This document shows, piece by piece, positions 20,840 through 30,085 of a stretch of 64,000 nt of DNA. Position 1 is the stretch's first letter, and each line of letters opens with the position of its first letter. The position numbers and the translations under genes were made by a program. Location: assembly GCA_021186555.1 (NCBI GenBank), contig JAJKFL010000010.1:21492586-21556585 (forward strand). Direction: 5' to 3'. Under the pieces are notes generated by a model, which was not told where the DNA came from, ran no database searches, and was given only the letters and a program-made list of their open reading frames with translations. The DNA comes from Reticulitermes speratus. Lineage: Eukaryota > Arthropoda > Insecta > Blattodea > Rhinotermitidae.

Positions 20840-21717
20840 TGTTGTGGTTCGTGAATTATATTAGTAGGAGCAATTCTAACCGTAAATTACCCGATCGTGT
20901 CGTGAGTACACATTTTGTGTTATCGATATGTGTAATAATTATTTTCACGTTGAACATCGTAACTGCTACTTCCGTAATGCGTGCGCTGGACGGAAGGACC
21001 CTCTCACTTTTCAACATTTTTAGAAAAAAAAAAGTAAATTTTCAGAATACTGCTCATTATTACGTTGTGACGAAAAGTGCGTACTTGTGTGCATTAACCT
21101 TTCATTTTGCAGTTGACTTACGTTAACATGTACGAATTGACAAAGACAAGCACTATACGAGAAATATTGCATACTGAGCAAAGACAGACCTATATTACTT
21201 TATTATGCAATGGTTTTTTTTAACACCCTACTTTTAGGCAAATTTTATAAAATGTTATTATGTTTTAATATTTAAGTACACAAATCAGCTTGTTTCTTTT
21301 TTTTTCGTACAACCAATATTAACAAACAAATTAGCGCATTTTATTTATAATTTGTTTCCACACTCCTGAGGATAACAGATCGTGTCTGGGCACCTAACGT
21401 TACGTAATACATATGTACAATTTAATGGAATTGTGTCTGGGACTGAAATATATATCATTAACGGAACGTAGATTATGCAGAAATATGTAATTTCTTTGTC
21501 TGTTTTAAATACTAATGCATGATGCTTTCCACAAATTACAATAAGTAATTATAGATTTATTACCAATAATTATGAGGTTGTACTGCAATATTATCTGTCT
21601 TTAAAACGAGTAACTATTTGTATATTTACAACACTGTGTAAGACATTGTAAAGACAAGTGGCTTACAAAACATTGAGATACTTAGGCGTAACCAAGTGTT
21701 TCATTTATATTTTGAAT
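20840..21717. other. unassigned sequence, possible decayed hammerhead-like element
   Basis: CACTCCTGAGGATAACAGATC near 21361-21380 has the CTGAGGA core, but no GAAA segment or paired stem follows. It may be a relic. No gene recognised. Confidence 0.35.
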
Positions 21718-21732
21718 AATTTCTTAGGCTGT

Positions 21733-21946
21733 AATCTGTGGTCTTTTGGGTAATTACACGCCGTCGTGTGGTAATTATTTACCGACGTTTCGGGACGTGT
21801 TGGACCCATCTTCATGGGTCAAGATTCCAATATAATCTTGACCCATGAAGATGTCCCGAAACGTCGGTAAATAATTACCACACGACGCCGTGTAATTACC
21901 CAAAATACCACAGATTACATCAACATCGCGGCGAAAGCCTGAAATC
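21733..21946. mobile_element. foldback element flanked by a 15-bp target duplication
   Basis: A 15-bp direct repeat, AATTTCTTAGGCTGT, lies at 21718-21732 and 21947-21961. Between them is an inverted repeat: GTAATTACACGCCGTCGTGT...CCGACGTTTCGGGAC on the left and its inverse on the right, followed by a unique tail ATCAACATCGCGGCGAAAGC. The arms retain TGAAGATG and CCCGAAACGTCGG, a reduced version of the hammerhead-like core with stem II deleted. Related copies at 25180-25392 and 42589-42799. Confidence 0.8.
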
Positions 21947-22010
21947 AATTTCTTAGGCTGTTTTTACGCACAAATGTGGACATGAATGTATGTTAAAGTG
22001 AAAATGTAGT

Positions 22011-22282
22011 TGAAGTCTAAAGGGTTCTAACGACTGTATATAACATTGATAACCAATTGTCTTTTGGACTTTGTGCATCGTCTTGGATAAAATATAAAAT
22101 ACAAAAATACAAAAGATATAAAAATCACAACGTTTCGGAAGATGGCTCTTCTGAGTAGGCATCGCCTGAAGACGGAAGAAGAGCCGTCTTCCGAAACGTT
22201 GTGATTTTTATATTTTTGTATTTTTGTATTTTATATTTTATCCAAGACGATGCACAAAGTCCAAAAGACAATTGGTTATCAA
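22011..22282. mobile_element. palindromic element with hammerhead-like core and 12-bp target duplication
   Basis: TGAAAATGTAGT occurs at 21999-22010 and 22283-22294. Inside, 22045-22283 is a near-perfect palindrome: ATTGATAACCAATTGTC at the left and its inverse at the right, running through GTCTTTTGGACTTTGTGC..ATCG and AAAATCACAACGTTTCGG. Near the centre, CTGAAGA (22166-22172), a C, a GGAAGA/TCTTCC hairpin and GAAACGTT repeat the hammerhead-like order on the plus strand. A 35-bp segment lies between the left duplication and the palindrome. Confidence 0.75.
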
Positions 22283-22431
22283 TGAAAATGTAGTATTTAA
22301 AATAGTAGCTACTTGGATTAAGTCTTGTTGGCGTAATACAAACAAAAATATAATTGTTCTAATTACAACATAATTATCTCAATAACATGCTTACTGAAAT
22401 AATAATAATAATAATATTAATAATTATATTA

Positions 22432-22701
22432 GCCGATCCCAGTGGCCGTGCGGTCTAAGGCGTGGGTCTTCGGCCGCTCGCTTGCTAGAATCGTTGGTTC
22501 GAATCCCACTGGGGGCATGGATGTTTGTCTGTTGTGAGTGTTGTGTGTTGTAAGGTAGAGGCCTCTGCGACGAGCCGATCCCTCGTCCAGAGGAGTCCTA
22601 CCGACTGTGGTGAGTCTCTCAGTGTGATTAAAAGGAATTACAAGCCTCGACACTGAAACGGGAAACCGGAGTAAGTAGAAGAGGACGACTAAAAAAAAAA
22701 A
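22432..22701 (+). mobile_element. tRNA-derived SINE, family A head with a different 3' tail
   Basis: Head GCCGATCCCAGTGGCCGTGC, B box GGTTCGAATCCCAC and body agree with family A up to GTGTGATTA near 22630. The usual GGCCTAGGCCC ending is replaced by another 3' segment (ACAAGCCTCGACACTGAAAC...GAGGACGAC) and an A run at 22691-22701. Either a SINE subfamily with its own tail or a recombinant. Confidence 0.85.
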
Positions 22702-23285
22702 TATTATTTAGTGTAATAAATAACATAAGGGAAATTACTAATAAAATTAATTATGTTACAAGATTTTGCGTAATAATTAATAAAAAAAGTGCTGGGTTTG
22801 AAATTTTTATAGCATTGTATCTGAGGGTTCAGGTTTTCTTGGATGTGGTGCCGTGTCATTGGGTGAGTGCATTCCGAAGTCTATAAAGATCGTAATGCGT
22901 CCATCTTCAAGGTTACGATATCCCAGTCTTCTGGGACAGGTTGCCCTTATAGACGCAGACACTGCGTTCCTTCAAACATTGGGCACCCCTCGCAAATTGA
23001 CACAGCCTTAGCTCCCAGGAGTTCTGAACTTTAAACATAAGTTAGTTTCTGTATTCATTAAATCTTTTATTACACATCGCGATGTTCCATTAGGAAGCTG
23101 TGTTAACGCTAATTTAGTTGGCGTCAGATGTCGTCTGCTTAATTCCCCGCATGTGAAACGAGACACAAGACACAACTGCATCAACATCGGTGCTTTGTAA
23201 ATTCTTCATCTCAAAACAAATATTATTTACATGTCTACGAAGCTGTTCATACTGTGACGTAGTGTAGAAGGAAACACAAAATTTC
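22702..23285. other. unassigned sequence
   Basis: No gene or repeat recognised before the LINE remnant. Confidence 0.35.
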
Positions 23286-23805
23286 GAATGTATGGGTGTG
23301 ATACTTGGTCTCTCACACTGAGGGAGGAACATAGGCTGAGGGTGTTCGAGAATAGGGTGCTGAGGGGGATATTTGGGCCTAAGAGGGATGAGGTAGCAGG
23401 GGAGTGGAGAAGACTACATAACGAGGAACTTAATGATCTGTACTCATCACCAAATATTGTTCGGGTGATCAAATCGAGAAGAATGAGGTGGGCGGGACAT
23501 GTAGCACGTATGGGTGAGGGGAGAGGTGCATACAGGGTTTTGGTGGGGAGACCTGAGGGAAGGAGACCACGTGGAAGACCCAGGCGTAGATGGGAGGATA
23601 ATATTAAAATGGATCTTCAAGAAATGGGATGGGGGGCATGGACTGGATTGATATGGCTCAGGATAGGGACAGGTGGCGGGCTGTTGTGACTGCGGTAATG
23701 AACTTTCGGGTTCCAGAAAGAGCGGGGAATTTCTTGACAAGCTGACGACCTGTTAGCTTCTCAAGAAGGACTGTGCTCCATGGAGTTAGTTAGTTGGTTA
23801 GTCGT
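23286..23805 (+). pseudogene. non-LTR retrotransposon 3' end (reverse transcriptase C-terminus plus 3' UTR)
   Basis: From 23288 a frame encodes [20 protein letters not shown], then [20 protein letters not shown] and [20 protein letters not shown], the conserved C-terminal extension of jockey/RTE-type insect LINE ORF2 proteins. A frameshift near 23632 breaks the last segment. The 3' UTR (CGGGGAATTTCTTGACAAGC, GACGACCTGTTAGCTTCTCA, AGAAGGACTGTGCTCCATGG) ends in a GTTA-type tail (GTTAGTTAGTTGGTTAG). Catalytic domains are absent: a 5'-truncated dead copy and the best reference for the other remnants here. Confidence 0.92.
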
Positions 23806-23980
23806 AAAGTTTCCAGCGAGTTTCATAAACAGTGAGAATATTGCTATCAAAGGTAATTGTCTAATGAGTAACTGCAGGCCCAAAATTGTTCTTATTTTTT
23901 TGATTGGTGTATCCCGCCTCTTCTTGAAAGATAATGTAGACGCAGTTACTTTACAGTGTGTACAACAGTTGTTCTTTGTG

Positions 23981-24098
23981 TGGAGTTGACCACCGACCCC
24001 CATCTAGTGCCAGGGTTAAAGAAAGAGTAGAGCTATACCTCTACTCCCCCTCTGGGCCTTCGTGGCCTGTTCTAGGGTAAACTTTACCTTTACCTTAC
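23981..24098 (+). mobile_element. SINE family C, 3' fragment
   Basis: GTGGAGTTGACCACCGACCC through TAGTGCCAGGGTTAAAGAAA to CTTTACCTTTACC matches the last 120 bp of the intact copy at 24181-24467. 5'-truncated. Confidence 0.88.
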
Positions 24099-24180
24099 AA
24101 CAGTTCTTCCTTACTCATGGATTGAAATGAATAATAATTCTTGTGTAGATTGTATAATTCATTATGTCTAGATCATCAAT

Positions 24181-24467
24181 GTGGGCCGCGATAGCTCAGT
24201 CGGTATAGCGACTCGCTACGAGCTGGACGGTCCGGGGATCGAATCCCGGTGGGGGGCGAGATTTTCCGCACCCGTTCATACCGGCCCTGGGGCCCACTCA
24301 GCATCATATACAACGGGTACCGGGTCTCTTCTCGGGGGTAAAGCGGCCGGGGCGTGGAGTTGACCACCCACCCCCATCTAGTGCCAGGGTTAAAGAAGGA
24401 GTAGAGCTATACCTCTACTACCCCTCTGGGCCTTCATGGCCTGTTATAGGGTGACCTTTACCTTTAC
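24181..24467 (+). mobile_element. tRNA-derived SINE, family C, full length with 13-bp target duplication
   Basis: Flanked by CTAGATCATCAAT at 24168-24180 and 24468-24480. The head GGGCCGCGATAGCTCAGTCG (A box TAGCTCAGTCGG) and B box GGGGATCGAATCCCGGTG are clear. The body ends with repeats of CTTTAC rather than a simple A tail. This defines the family as 287 bp. The perfect duplication implies a fairly recent insertion. Confidence 0.95.
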
Positions 24468-24481
24468 CTAGATCATCAATA

Positions 24482-25179
24482 TTTTCTCGCTCCAAGTTTT
24501 GTCATTTTGCCGTAAATTATTAAACTGTCAACAGGATATATTGTAAGGCTCTTTTCCCTTACAATTAGTTAATATCTCTCCTTTTTATGTGGCTTTCAAA
24601 AGCTCAGTCTAATTAAATGCATGCAGTACTACAATAAAACACCAGTTAAACCCAGCAGGTTCTATTGCCAGAACCGTTGTAACAAGGGACTTCAAACCAA
24701 AAATTTAATTCCTTTTTTTAGATTGTGGGAAATCAGGGAGTGGGGAGCATTATTGCATTTACCGCGACAGTCTGTCGATTCTGTGTGTCTCGCTATATGT
24801 GTGTGTGTGTGTGTGTCTGTGTGTGTCTCGCTCTATGTGTGTGCGTGTGTGTGTGTGTGTCCTCATATTGAAAAATCGTTTCTTTTTTTCATAATAATGG
24901 CAAAGAGCCAAAAAAGTTAGAGATGTAGCACGGAAGTTACGTGAGGGCAGCCTTATGATTGTAATCGTGAAAAGTGCCATTGATTTTAGACGTTTGTGTT
25001 TTAGAAAGAAAGTGCAAGTTTTCTGCAGAACGGGTTGTTAAATGGAAACAAAATTGTATCTTCGTGTCACAGTGACCTTATTGAGAAGCTGCTATTTGCT
25101 CAGATATCTCACAAATTACACGCATTTCGTGGAACCCCTAAATGTTATTACTGTATTTACAACAGTTGGCCGTTTTTAC
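24482..25179. other. unassigned sequence with TG microsatellite
   Basis: TG dinucleotide runs lie at about 24798-24860. The frames over it (24621-24920 plus, 24759-24980 minus) are low-complexity artefacts. Nothing else recognised. Confidence 0.5.
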
Positions 25180-25392
25180 AGGTTTCCGCCGCGATATTGA
25201 TGAGATCTACGCTGTTCTGGGATATTACGCAACGTCGAGTGATAATCCTTTACCGACGTTTCGGGACAACTTATGGGTCCCATCTTCAAGTGTCAAGAAG
25301 TCCAAGACTTGGACTTGTTGACCTATACGTTGTCCCGAAACGTCGGTAAAGGATTATCACTCGACGTTGCGTAATATCCCAGAAGACCGCAT
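25180..25392. mobile_element. foldback element, same family as 21733-21946
   Basis: Left arm CTGGGATATTACGCAACGTC...ACCGACGTTTCGGGACAAC; right arm is its inverse ending CGTAATATCCCAGAAG. The unique tail (CCGCCGCGATATTGATGAGA) lies on the left, so the element is in minus orientation relative to the 21.7-kb copy. Arms contain TTGAAGATGGGAC and GTCCCGAAACGTCGG, hammerhead-like with C3 changed to T. Confidence 0.75.
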
Positions 25393-25439
25393 ATGTCAGC
25401 TTGCCTTTTGTTGCCATTCTGAGCCAGTTGGAATCCAGT

Positions 25440-25610
25440 CGACATGTTTAAGCTGCATATTAGTACTATATTTCCCTCTTCGCCTAGGTCTTCCAAGCGT
25501 TTTATTTCATTCAGATGTTTCCACAAATATCTATTTATTTCGCTTATGTTACGTGCGTGCCACATGTCCCGCCTATCCCATCCTTGGGCTGATCGTGCTG
25601 ATAGTATTCA
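25440..25610 (-). pseudogene. strongly decayed LINE remnant
   Basis: On the minus strand, CTTGGAAGACCTAGGCGAAG followed by GGGAAATATAGTACTAATATGC aligns by eye with the [19 protein letters not shown] segment of the 23.3-kb LINE. Frames are not kept. Confidence 0.45.
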
Positions 25611-25639
25611 GCAAGGAGTACAAATGCTGACGATCCTTG

Positions 25640-26129
25640 CCATGCACATAGCTTTCAGTATTTACTGCATTCGCAGCGCCCTTTATATGACGAATAAATT
25701 GGATTACAATCCGTGGCCCAGTTTCTTGTTACCGGAATGCATTGGTGTTACAGTATTCATTCATTCTGTAGTCTGTCGGGGTTAAAGCGACCAGGGCTCG
25801 AAACCGATCATTTATGTCCTGGTACCGAGGTTAAAATTAATGGAGGTTTACCGTTTCTGTTCGTAACAACTCCACATTTTCAGCTATTTCTTTCAAAGTG
25901 TTCCTTCTTATTTGTTTCTATGACTAATATTTTTAATGCATTTCTCATTGTTATAAGTGTTACACGTTCAGTCCATCTTGTCCTTGTCAGTGTTAATACA
26001 ATGCTTATATCTGAGGACTGTCAGAGCAGAACATGTAGCCTGTGTGGATTATAGAGCGTGTATCTGTTTTGAATATAAGGAAAGATAAGTTTGTCCCTAT
26101 CAACGCTATGAAGGTGTATGGTTTGAATA
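25640..26129. other. unassigned sequence
   Basis: Frame 25713-26054 has no recognisable motif. Nothing else seen. Confidence 0.3.
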
Positions 26130-26365
26130 GAGTTATAGCTCCACGCATTCGTAACCTCAGCACTAGATGGAGGTGAGTGGTCAGATTCACGCTCCGGCTG
26201 CTATAACCCCGGTAATGAACCGCTGTACCCATTGACTAGGAGGATGGGTGAGCCTCAGAGCAGGTCTGGACGGTTTGAAAAAAGAGAAAAGCCCTCTTGT
26301 ATCTGCCTCATACCGTCCAGCCCGTAGCCTGGTCACTGTATCACTGAGCTATACCGACTGGTGTT
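26130..26365 (-). mobile_element. SINE family C, diverged
   Basis: Minus strand: TATAGCTCAGTGATACAGTG, then GACCAGGCTACGGGCTGGAC, then a body with ATGGGTACAGCGGTTCATTA and ACCACTCACCTCCATCTAGT. The B-box region is interrupted by unrelated bases. Confidence 0.75.
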
Positions 26366-27014
26366 TAGAACAGCGGGGAAAGTAAATTTTCTGTCACAAA
26401 TTGATGAGCCTCTATTTGGATGTTTTTATTCTACACGCCCATACTATCCTCCTGTGTCGATAGACAGGTTAATAATGCAGTAATCGATAAAGTGCTTTTT
26501 CGCGCACGTTTCAGTTATAGATGAGTGGCGAGATGCGTGACAGTCAGCTGTTATACTGACAGCGTTCAGTCACGGAACACGCTCTTCTTATTGCTTCTCT
26601 TTACCATGTTACGTACTTCTCCTTAAGGAGACTATTACCACACTTGATTCCTTTGTCCTTCCGTCTGTTCTGTCGGTACTTCCACCCGTTAGCCTACTCT
26701 ATAAATCTCGGAAATAAATATTATTTTTTTTTTGGTGGGACACTCTGTATAGTAGATCGGCACATCTCTAATCCCCGACACGCACAGGAAACTAGCTAAA
26801 GCTCCGAAATGTGCACATTCATGCTCCAAACCAGATTCGAATTGTGATCCCTGTGTTAAGCAGTGATCATTGGAGATCAACATTTTAGACATATAGTGTA
26901 TGAGCTCAATCAGGACTCAAAAACAATAGACTGACATTTTAATGTTCAACATTTTACTCATATCGATGTAACAATTTATACAATCGATGTATCGTGTGTG
27001 CTTTTAACACTGTG
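26366..27014. other. unassigned sequence
   Basis: Nothing recognised apart from a T run near 26726-26735. Confidence 0.35.
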
Positions 27015-27061
27015 ACCCCCCTGAGGATGGCATTTTGAGTGCCGAAATACGTATAGGGGGT
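27015..27061 (+). ncRNA. hammerhead-like motif, best-paired copy
   Basis: Stem I ACCCCC (27015-27020) pairs with GGGGGT (27056-27061), six Watson-Crick pairs. CTGAGGA at 27021-27027, extra T, stem II GGCA/TGCC (extendable by two pairs), GAAA at 27044-27047, self-complementary ATACGTAT at 27047-27054, and A27055 at the cleavage position. The following ~60 bp (ATTGTAA..ATTGTGC..GAGTTGGTA) match the arm of the foldback at 43073-43373, so this is a solo arm of that family. Confidence 0.65.
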
Positions 27062-27204
27062 GAAGTAATAATATTGTAAAAATTGTGCATGAGTTGGTAT
27101 GATAAATAAATACCTTCAAATTTTAGACAGTATTTGCATTTTGCAGCAAGGTACTCCGAAACGTCAGTAACTATCCGAGTGCACGCTGTAGTATACAGGA
27201 GATA

Positions 27205-27440
27205 ATGGTATCAGTAGCTGAGCGGTTAGTCGCCGGCTTCTCACCGCTGAAAGACGGATTCAGTCTTAGTACAATCTATGTGGGATTTGCAGTGGACAAA
27301 GTGGCACTGGCGCAGGAGTTTCTTCAAGCGTTTCGGTGTTCCCCAGCCAGGTTCCATCACACATGCTACATTACTGATCTACCACCCGGGGCTTTTACAA
27401 TAACCCCAGTTATGTTTGCATTACCAAGGTGCTCAATCTC
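27205..27440 (+). mobile_element. tRNA-derived SINE, family B
   Basis: A tRNA-like head (AGCTGAGCGGTTAGTCGCCG, TCTCACCGCTGAAAGACGG) is followed by TGTGGGATTTGCAGTGGACA and AAGTGGCACTGGC, the landmark of this family, then a T/C-rich body. The 87-codon frame covering it is a by-product. Other copies: 29935, 33928, 37490, 43432 and 63641. Confidence 0.8.
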
Positions 27441-27609
27441 ATCTCACACTTACCAATATCCCCCCTAACCAAAATCCTAACCCCAATTTTTAACCGTATA
27501 AAATCCCAAATCTCAATAGCTTTGAAGCCTCCCCACCTCTTTAAGTAGGTCTACATTATCTGACATTTGTGATTGCACAGCGGTGTTGGTGAAGCTTCGG
27601 CCGTTTTTT

Positions 27610-27785
27610 TTGATGTGGCAATTTGTTATTGGGGTTTGTAGCCACCGACGTTTCGAAATTTATAGTACCTTCATATTCAGGGCCAAGCTGCCCGAGATAA
27701 CTAGGCTAATTTACCCTAAAGATGAAGGCATTAGAATCATTCGAAACGTCGAGTATTGCACACCCCACCGACACGGCTTCAGATG
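27610..27785. mobile_element. foldback element, CGACGTTTCGAAA subfamily
   Basis: ACCGACGTTTCGAAATTTAT on the left, and TTCGAAACGTCGAGTATTGC on the right, with CACCTTCATATTC-like and AAAGATGAAGGCATTAG inner arms. The GATGAAGGCA...GAAACGTCG order resembles a degraded hammerhead core. Confidence 0.6.
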
Positions 27786-27978
27786 ACAAAATTAAATATT
27801 CAGGACTGTATTAATTTAACAGTCGCTCCAAATGGCGCTGAGTGAAAGTTTTGATATTTTATAGGACTGTGATTTTGTTAAAGTATTAAACACTGTATTG
27901 AGGCAAGTGCGTGAGATAAGAGAAATTAAGTTAAAAATGTGTTTAAAACTTGGCTTTGTTCGTGTGTGCATATGTAAA

Positions 27979-28166
27979 TACTTTCGAACCCGCTTATAAT
28001 GACATCGGTTTATACGTAACCTCGTCTATAACGTCAGATATTCTGTGGTACCAATTAATTCCTCATTGTTAACCACAACATTACACTCCTCGGTTATAAC
28101 GACACTCGTTTATAACGACACAAAATATTCAGTCCCTTTCTTGACGTTATAACCGAGTTCGACTCT
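27979..28166. mobile_element. pogo/Tigger-like MITE, copy 2
   Basis: Aligns over its length with 13102-13290: CCCGCTTATAATGACATCGG, ACCTCGTCTATAACGTCAGA, CTCGGTTATAACGACACTCG and a terminal TATAACCGAGTTCGACTCTG. The outer bases are more diverged than in copy 1. Confidence 0.75.
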
Positions 28167-28329
28167 GTGTGTGTGTGTGTATGTGTGTGTGTGTGTGCGC
28201 GCGCTTGTCGATACACATTTTCGGTCCTAATTTAATGGTGTAGGATGTTTTTCATAAGCTGATAGTTGCTCAGATTCTCTACAATTTCCCCGCTACATCC
28301 CGCAACATGATTTGTTTATAAGCCAGTTA
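28167..28329. repeat. GT microsatellite
   Basis: About 37 bases of TG repeats with an ATG interruption and a GCGCGCGC end (28167-28204), directly after the MITE; the remainder is unassigned. Confidence 0.85.
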
Positions 28330-28620
28330 AATCCAATTTAATTCCTTAAACAGTTATATAAGAACTGTTTTAATATTATACGACCCACGTTTGTCATGTC
28401 CAAACCCCATACTTTTCTCTGACGTTTCCTGCTAAAACTTTTGTGCATATTTCTTATCTTCGTTTTTACTTTACGCTCTACTAAATACATTTGCTTATAT
28501 ATAATTACCAATATCCTCATGGTATTAGGTGAAGAATGTAAATTATAAAGTTCATCAATGTGAAATTTTTTTTTTCTCGTCATTCTGTTATTTCCACCCG
28601 GTTGGGCCAAATATTCCCCA
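28330..28620 (-). pseudogene. decayed LINE reverse-transcriptase remnant
   Basis: The minus frame 28338-28610 reads DELYNLHSSPNTMRIL, recognisable as the [15 protein letters not shown] block of the 23.3-kb LINE. A later GRIILKQFLYN corresponds to EDNIKMDL. Between them the homology is lost. Confidence 0.6.
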
Positions 28621-28871
28621 CGACAGATTTATCCGAAATCTCGTCAATTTATAAAAGAGACAGTCCATGATAATACCGGGCAACGTAAGTCTCAAACAAA
28701 GCGACGTAATCCTCTTACCGCACTGGAGACCGTGATGAGTTGCATTGATTTTCACTTCGATAAACATTTGGTTTTGGTGCTTTTTGTCGCTGTTTTATAT
28801 AATGAAATTTTACGCACTGGTGGGTAAACTGATTCTGTCGCTTTTTATTATAGCCTTTCATTAGTCGAGAT

Positions 28872-29032
28872 ATACAGGGTGTGTATGAAATTCTTAGCCG
28901 AACTTCAAGGAGTGACGTCTTCACATCAAAACAAAGAAACTCTCATATAAACACATGCCAGGAAATGAGTGGTTTTTGAGTTTAATTGAAAAATTACATT
29001 CAACAATAAATATATTACGTGTATAATAGTTT
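28872..29032. mobile_element. DNA-transposon end (TACAGGGTGTGTATGAAAT)
   Basis: TACAGGGTGTGTATGAAATT is a mariner-type terminus. The next 150 bp match the decayed copy near 3735-3890. A LINE tail has inserted at 29033; the target sequence resumes at 29255. No transposase frame was seen. Confidence 0.55.
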
Positions 29033-29242
29033 GGATAATATTAAACTGTATCTTCAAAAAGTGGGATGGGGGGACGTGGACTGGATTGATATGGCTCAGG
29101 ATAGGGACAGGTGGCGGGCTGTTGTAAGTGCGGTAATGAACCTTCGGGTTCCATAAAACGCGGGGAATTTCTTGACTAGCTGACGACCTGTTAGCTTCTC
29201 AAGAAGGACTGTGCTACATGAAGTTAGTTAGTTAGTTAGTTA
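29033..29242 (+). mobile_element. 5'-truncated LINE insertion with 12-bp target duplication
   Basis: GTATAATAGTTT lies on both sides (29021-29032 and 29243-29254). The insert is the last 210 bp of the LINE family: end of the coding region (TGGACTGGATTGATATGGCT), 3' UTR, and a tail of GTTA repeats. A clear target-primed reverse transcription product and probably one of the younger insertions here. Confidence 0.93.
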
Positions 29243-29331
29243 GTATAATAGTTTACTTACAACTTACACACTGCATTTAGAGTACGCGTTCGGTTGAATA
29301 ACTTAGAAGGTGCCGTCATTTGCTCATATTA

Positions 29332-29908
29332 TACAGGGTGATTCAAGAAGAAAGATCAATATTTTGGGCTGTGATAGTATCTGTCATGGCGAGAAAAAAG
29401 TTTATATGAACTTGCTTCTAATTCTAAACGGTTACCGAGATAGAGCTTTTGAATCTGCAGACCTAACTGCGTTAGATTTATGTTTGTGCGGTTGGATGAA
29501 GAGCGAAGTTTACAAAACAAAGGTGGATACACAGACGAATTGCTGGCTAGCATTTTGGATGTTGCTGCCTGCATAAAGAAACGTGAAGATCAACTGAGAC
29601 GAACAACACGTGATCTTAGCACACGAGTTGCAAAGTGCACTGAGGTTGACGTTGGGATTTTGGAACATTTATTGTGAACTGTAACAAATTTGCTATTTAA
29701 ACATGAAATAAAAATTAAAATAAAATTAGCAGTAAGTAGTTTATTTTTTTCTGTTTCCATTTACAATGTTTTTGAATTTGTAGATTCAAACAGCTCTATT
29801 TCGGTACCCATTCACGATTAGACACATGTTCATATCAACTTTTTTCCCCACAATGACCGATAATATCACCTTCCAAAATATTGATATTTCCTTCTGAATC
29901 ATCCTGTA
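29332..29908 (+). mobile_element. 577-bp mariner-type element, internally deleted
   Basis: Inverted terminal repeats of about 80 bp: TACAGGGTGATTCAAGAAGA at the left and the inverse of TACAGGATGATTCAGAAGGA at the right, then ATCAATATTTTGG and AAAAAGTT.ATATGAAC on both sides. TA borders each end. It holds a C-terminal transposase fragment, so it is a deletion derivative of an autonomous element and unlikely to move by itself. Confidence 0.9.
29455..29677 (+). pseudogene. mariner-type transposase C-terminal fragment, frameshifted
   Basis: The first frame gives ADLTALDLCLCGWMKSEVYK, the LTPLDFFLWG block that contains the last catalytic aspartate of DDE/D transposases. After a one-base shift near 29530-29540 the next frame continues TDELLASILDVAACIKKRED and ends VAKCTEVDVGILEHLL stop. 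The typical tryptophan of LWG is replaced by cysteine. Confidence 0.85.
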
Positions 29909-29934
29909 TATCGTCGGTCATGAATGAGTTTAGA

Positions 29935-30085
29935 ACATGGGAGGAATGATGCTGGCAGGGGAAAGCAAAAATACTGAGGGAAAACCTGCCCCAGTGCCAC
30001 TTTGTCCACCAGAAATGAACCCTTGTCTCCACCGTGTAAGGCAGGCAACTGTCTGAACGATAGCACTACTTGGGTACATTGACCA
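29935..30085 (-). mobile_element. SINE family B, partial
   Basis: Minus strand: CATTTCTGGTGGACAAAGTG then GCACTGGGGCAGGTTTTCCC and CAGTATTTTTGCTTTCCCCTG, as in the family B body. The head is replaced by unrelated sequence. Confidence 0.7.

Noticed and set aside
20815..21126. 103-codon plus ORF with hydrophobic segments
   Set aside because: Starts inside a MITE terminal repeat, shows no known motif, and its length is unremarkable for AT-rich DNA.
24181..24260. Genuine tRNA gene (head with A and B boxes)
   Set aside because: The head continues into a conserved 200-bp body and the whole is bounded by a target duplication: a SINE. The other tRNA-like heads are rejected for the same reason.
25713..26054. 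113-codon plus ORF
   Set aside because: No recognisable domain, and it sits between a LINE relic and a SINE. Treated as chance.
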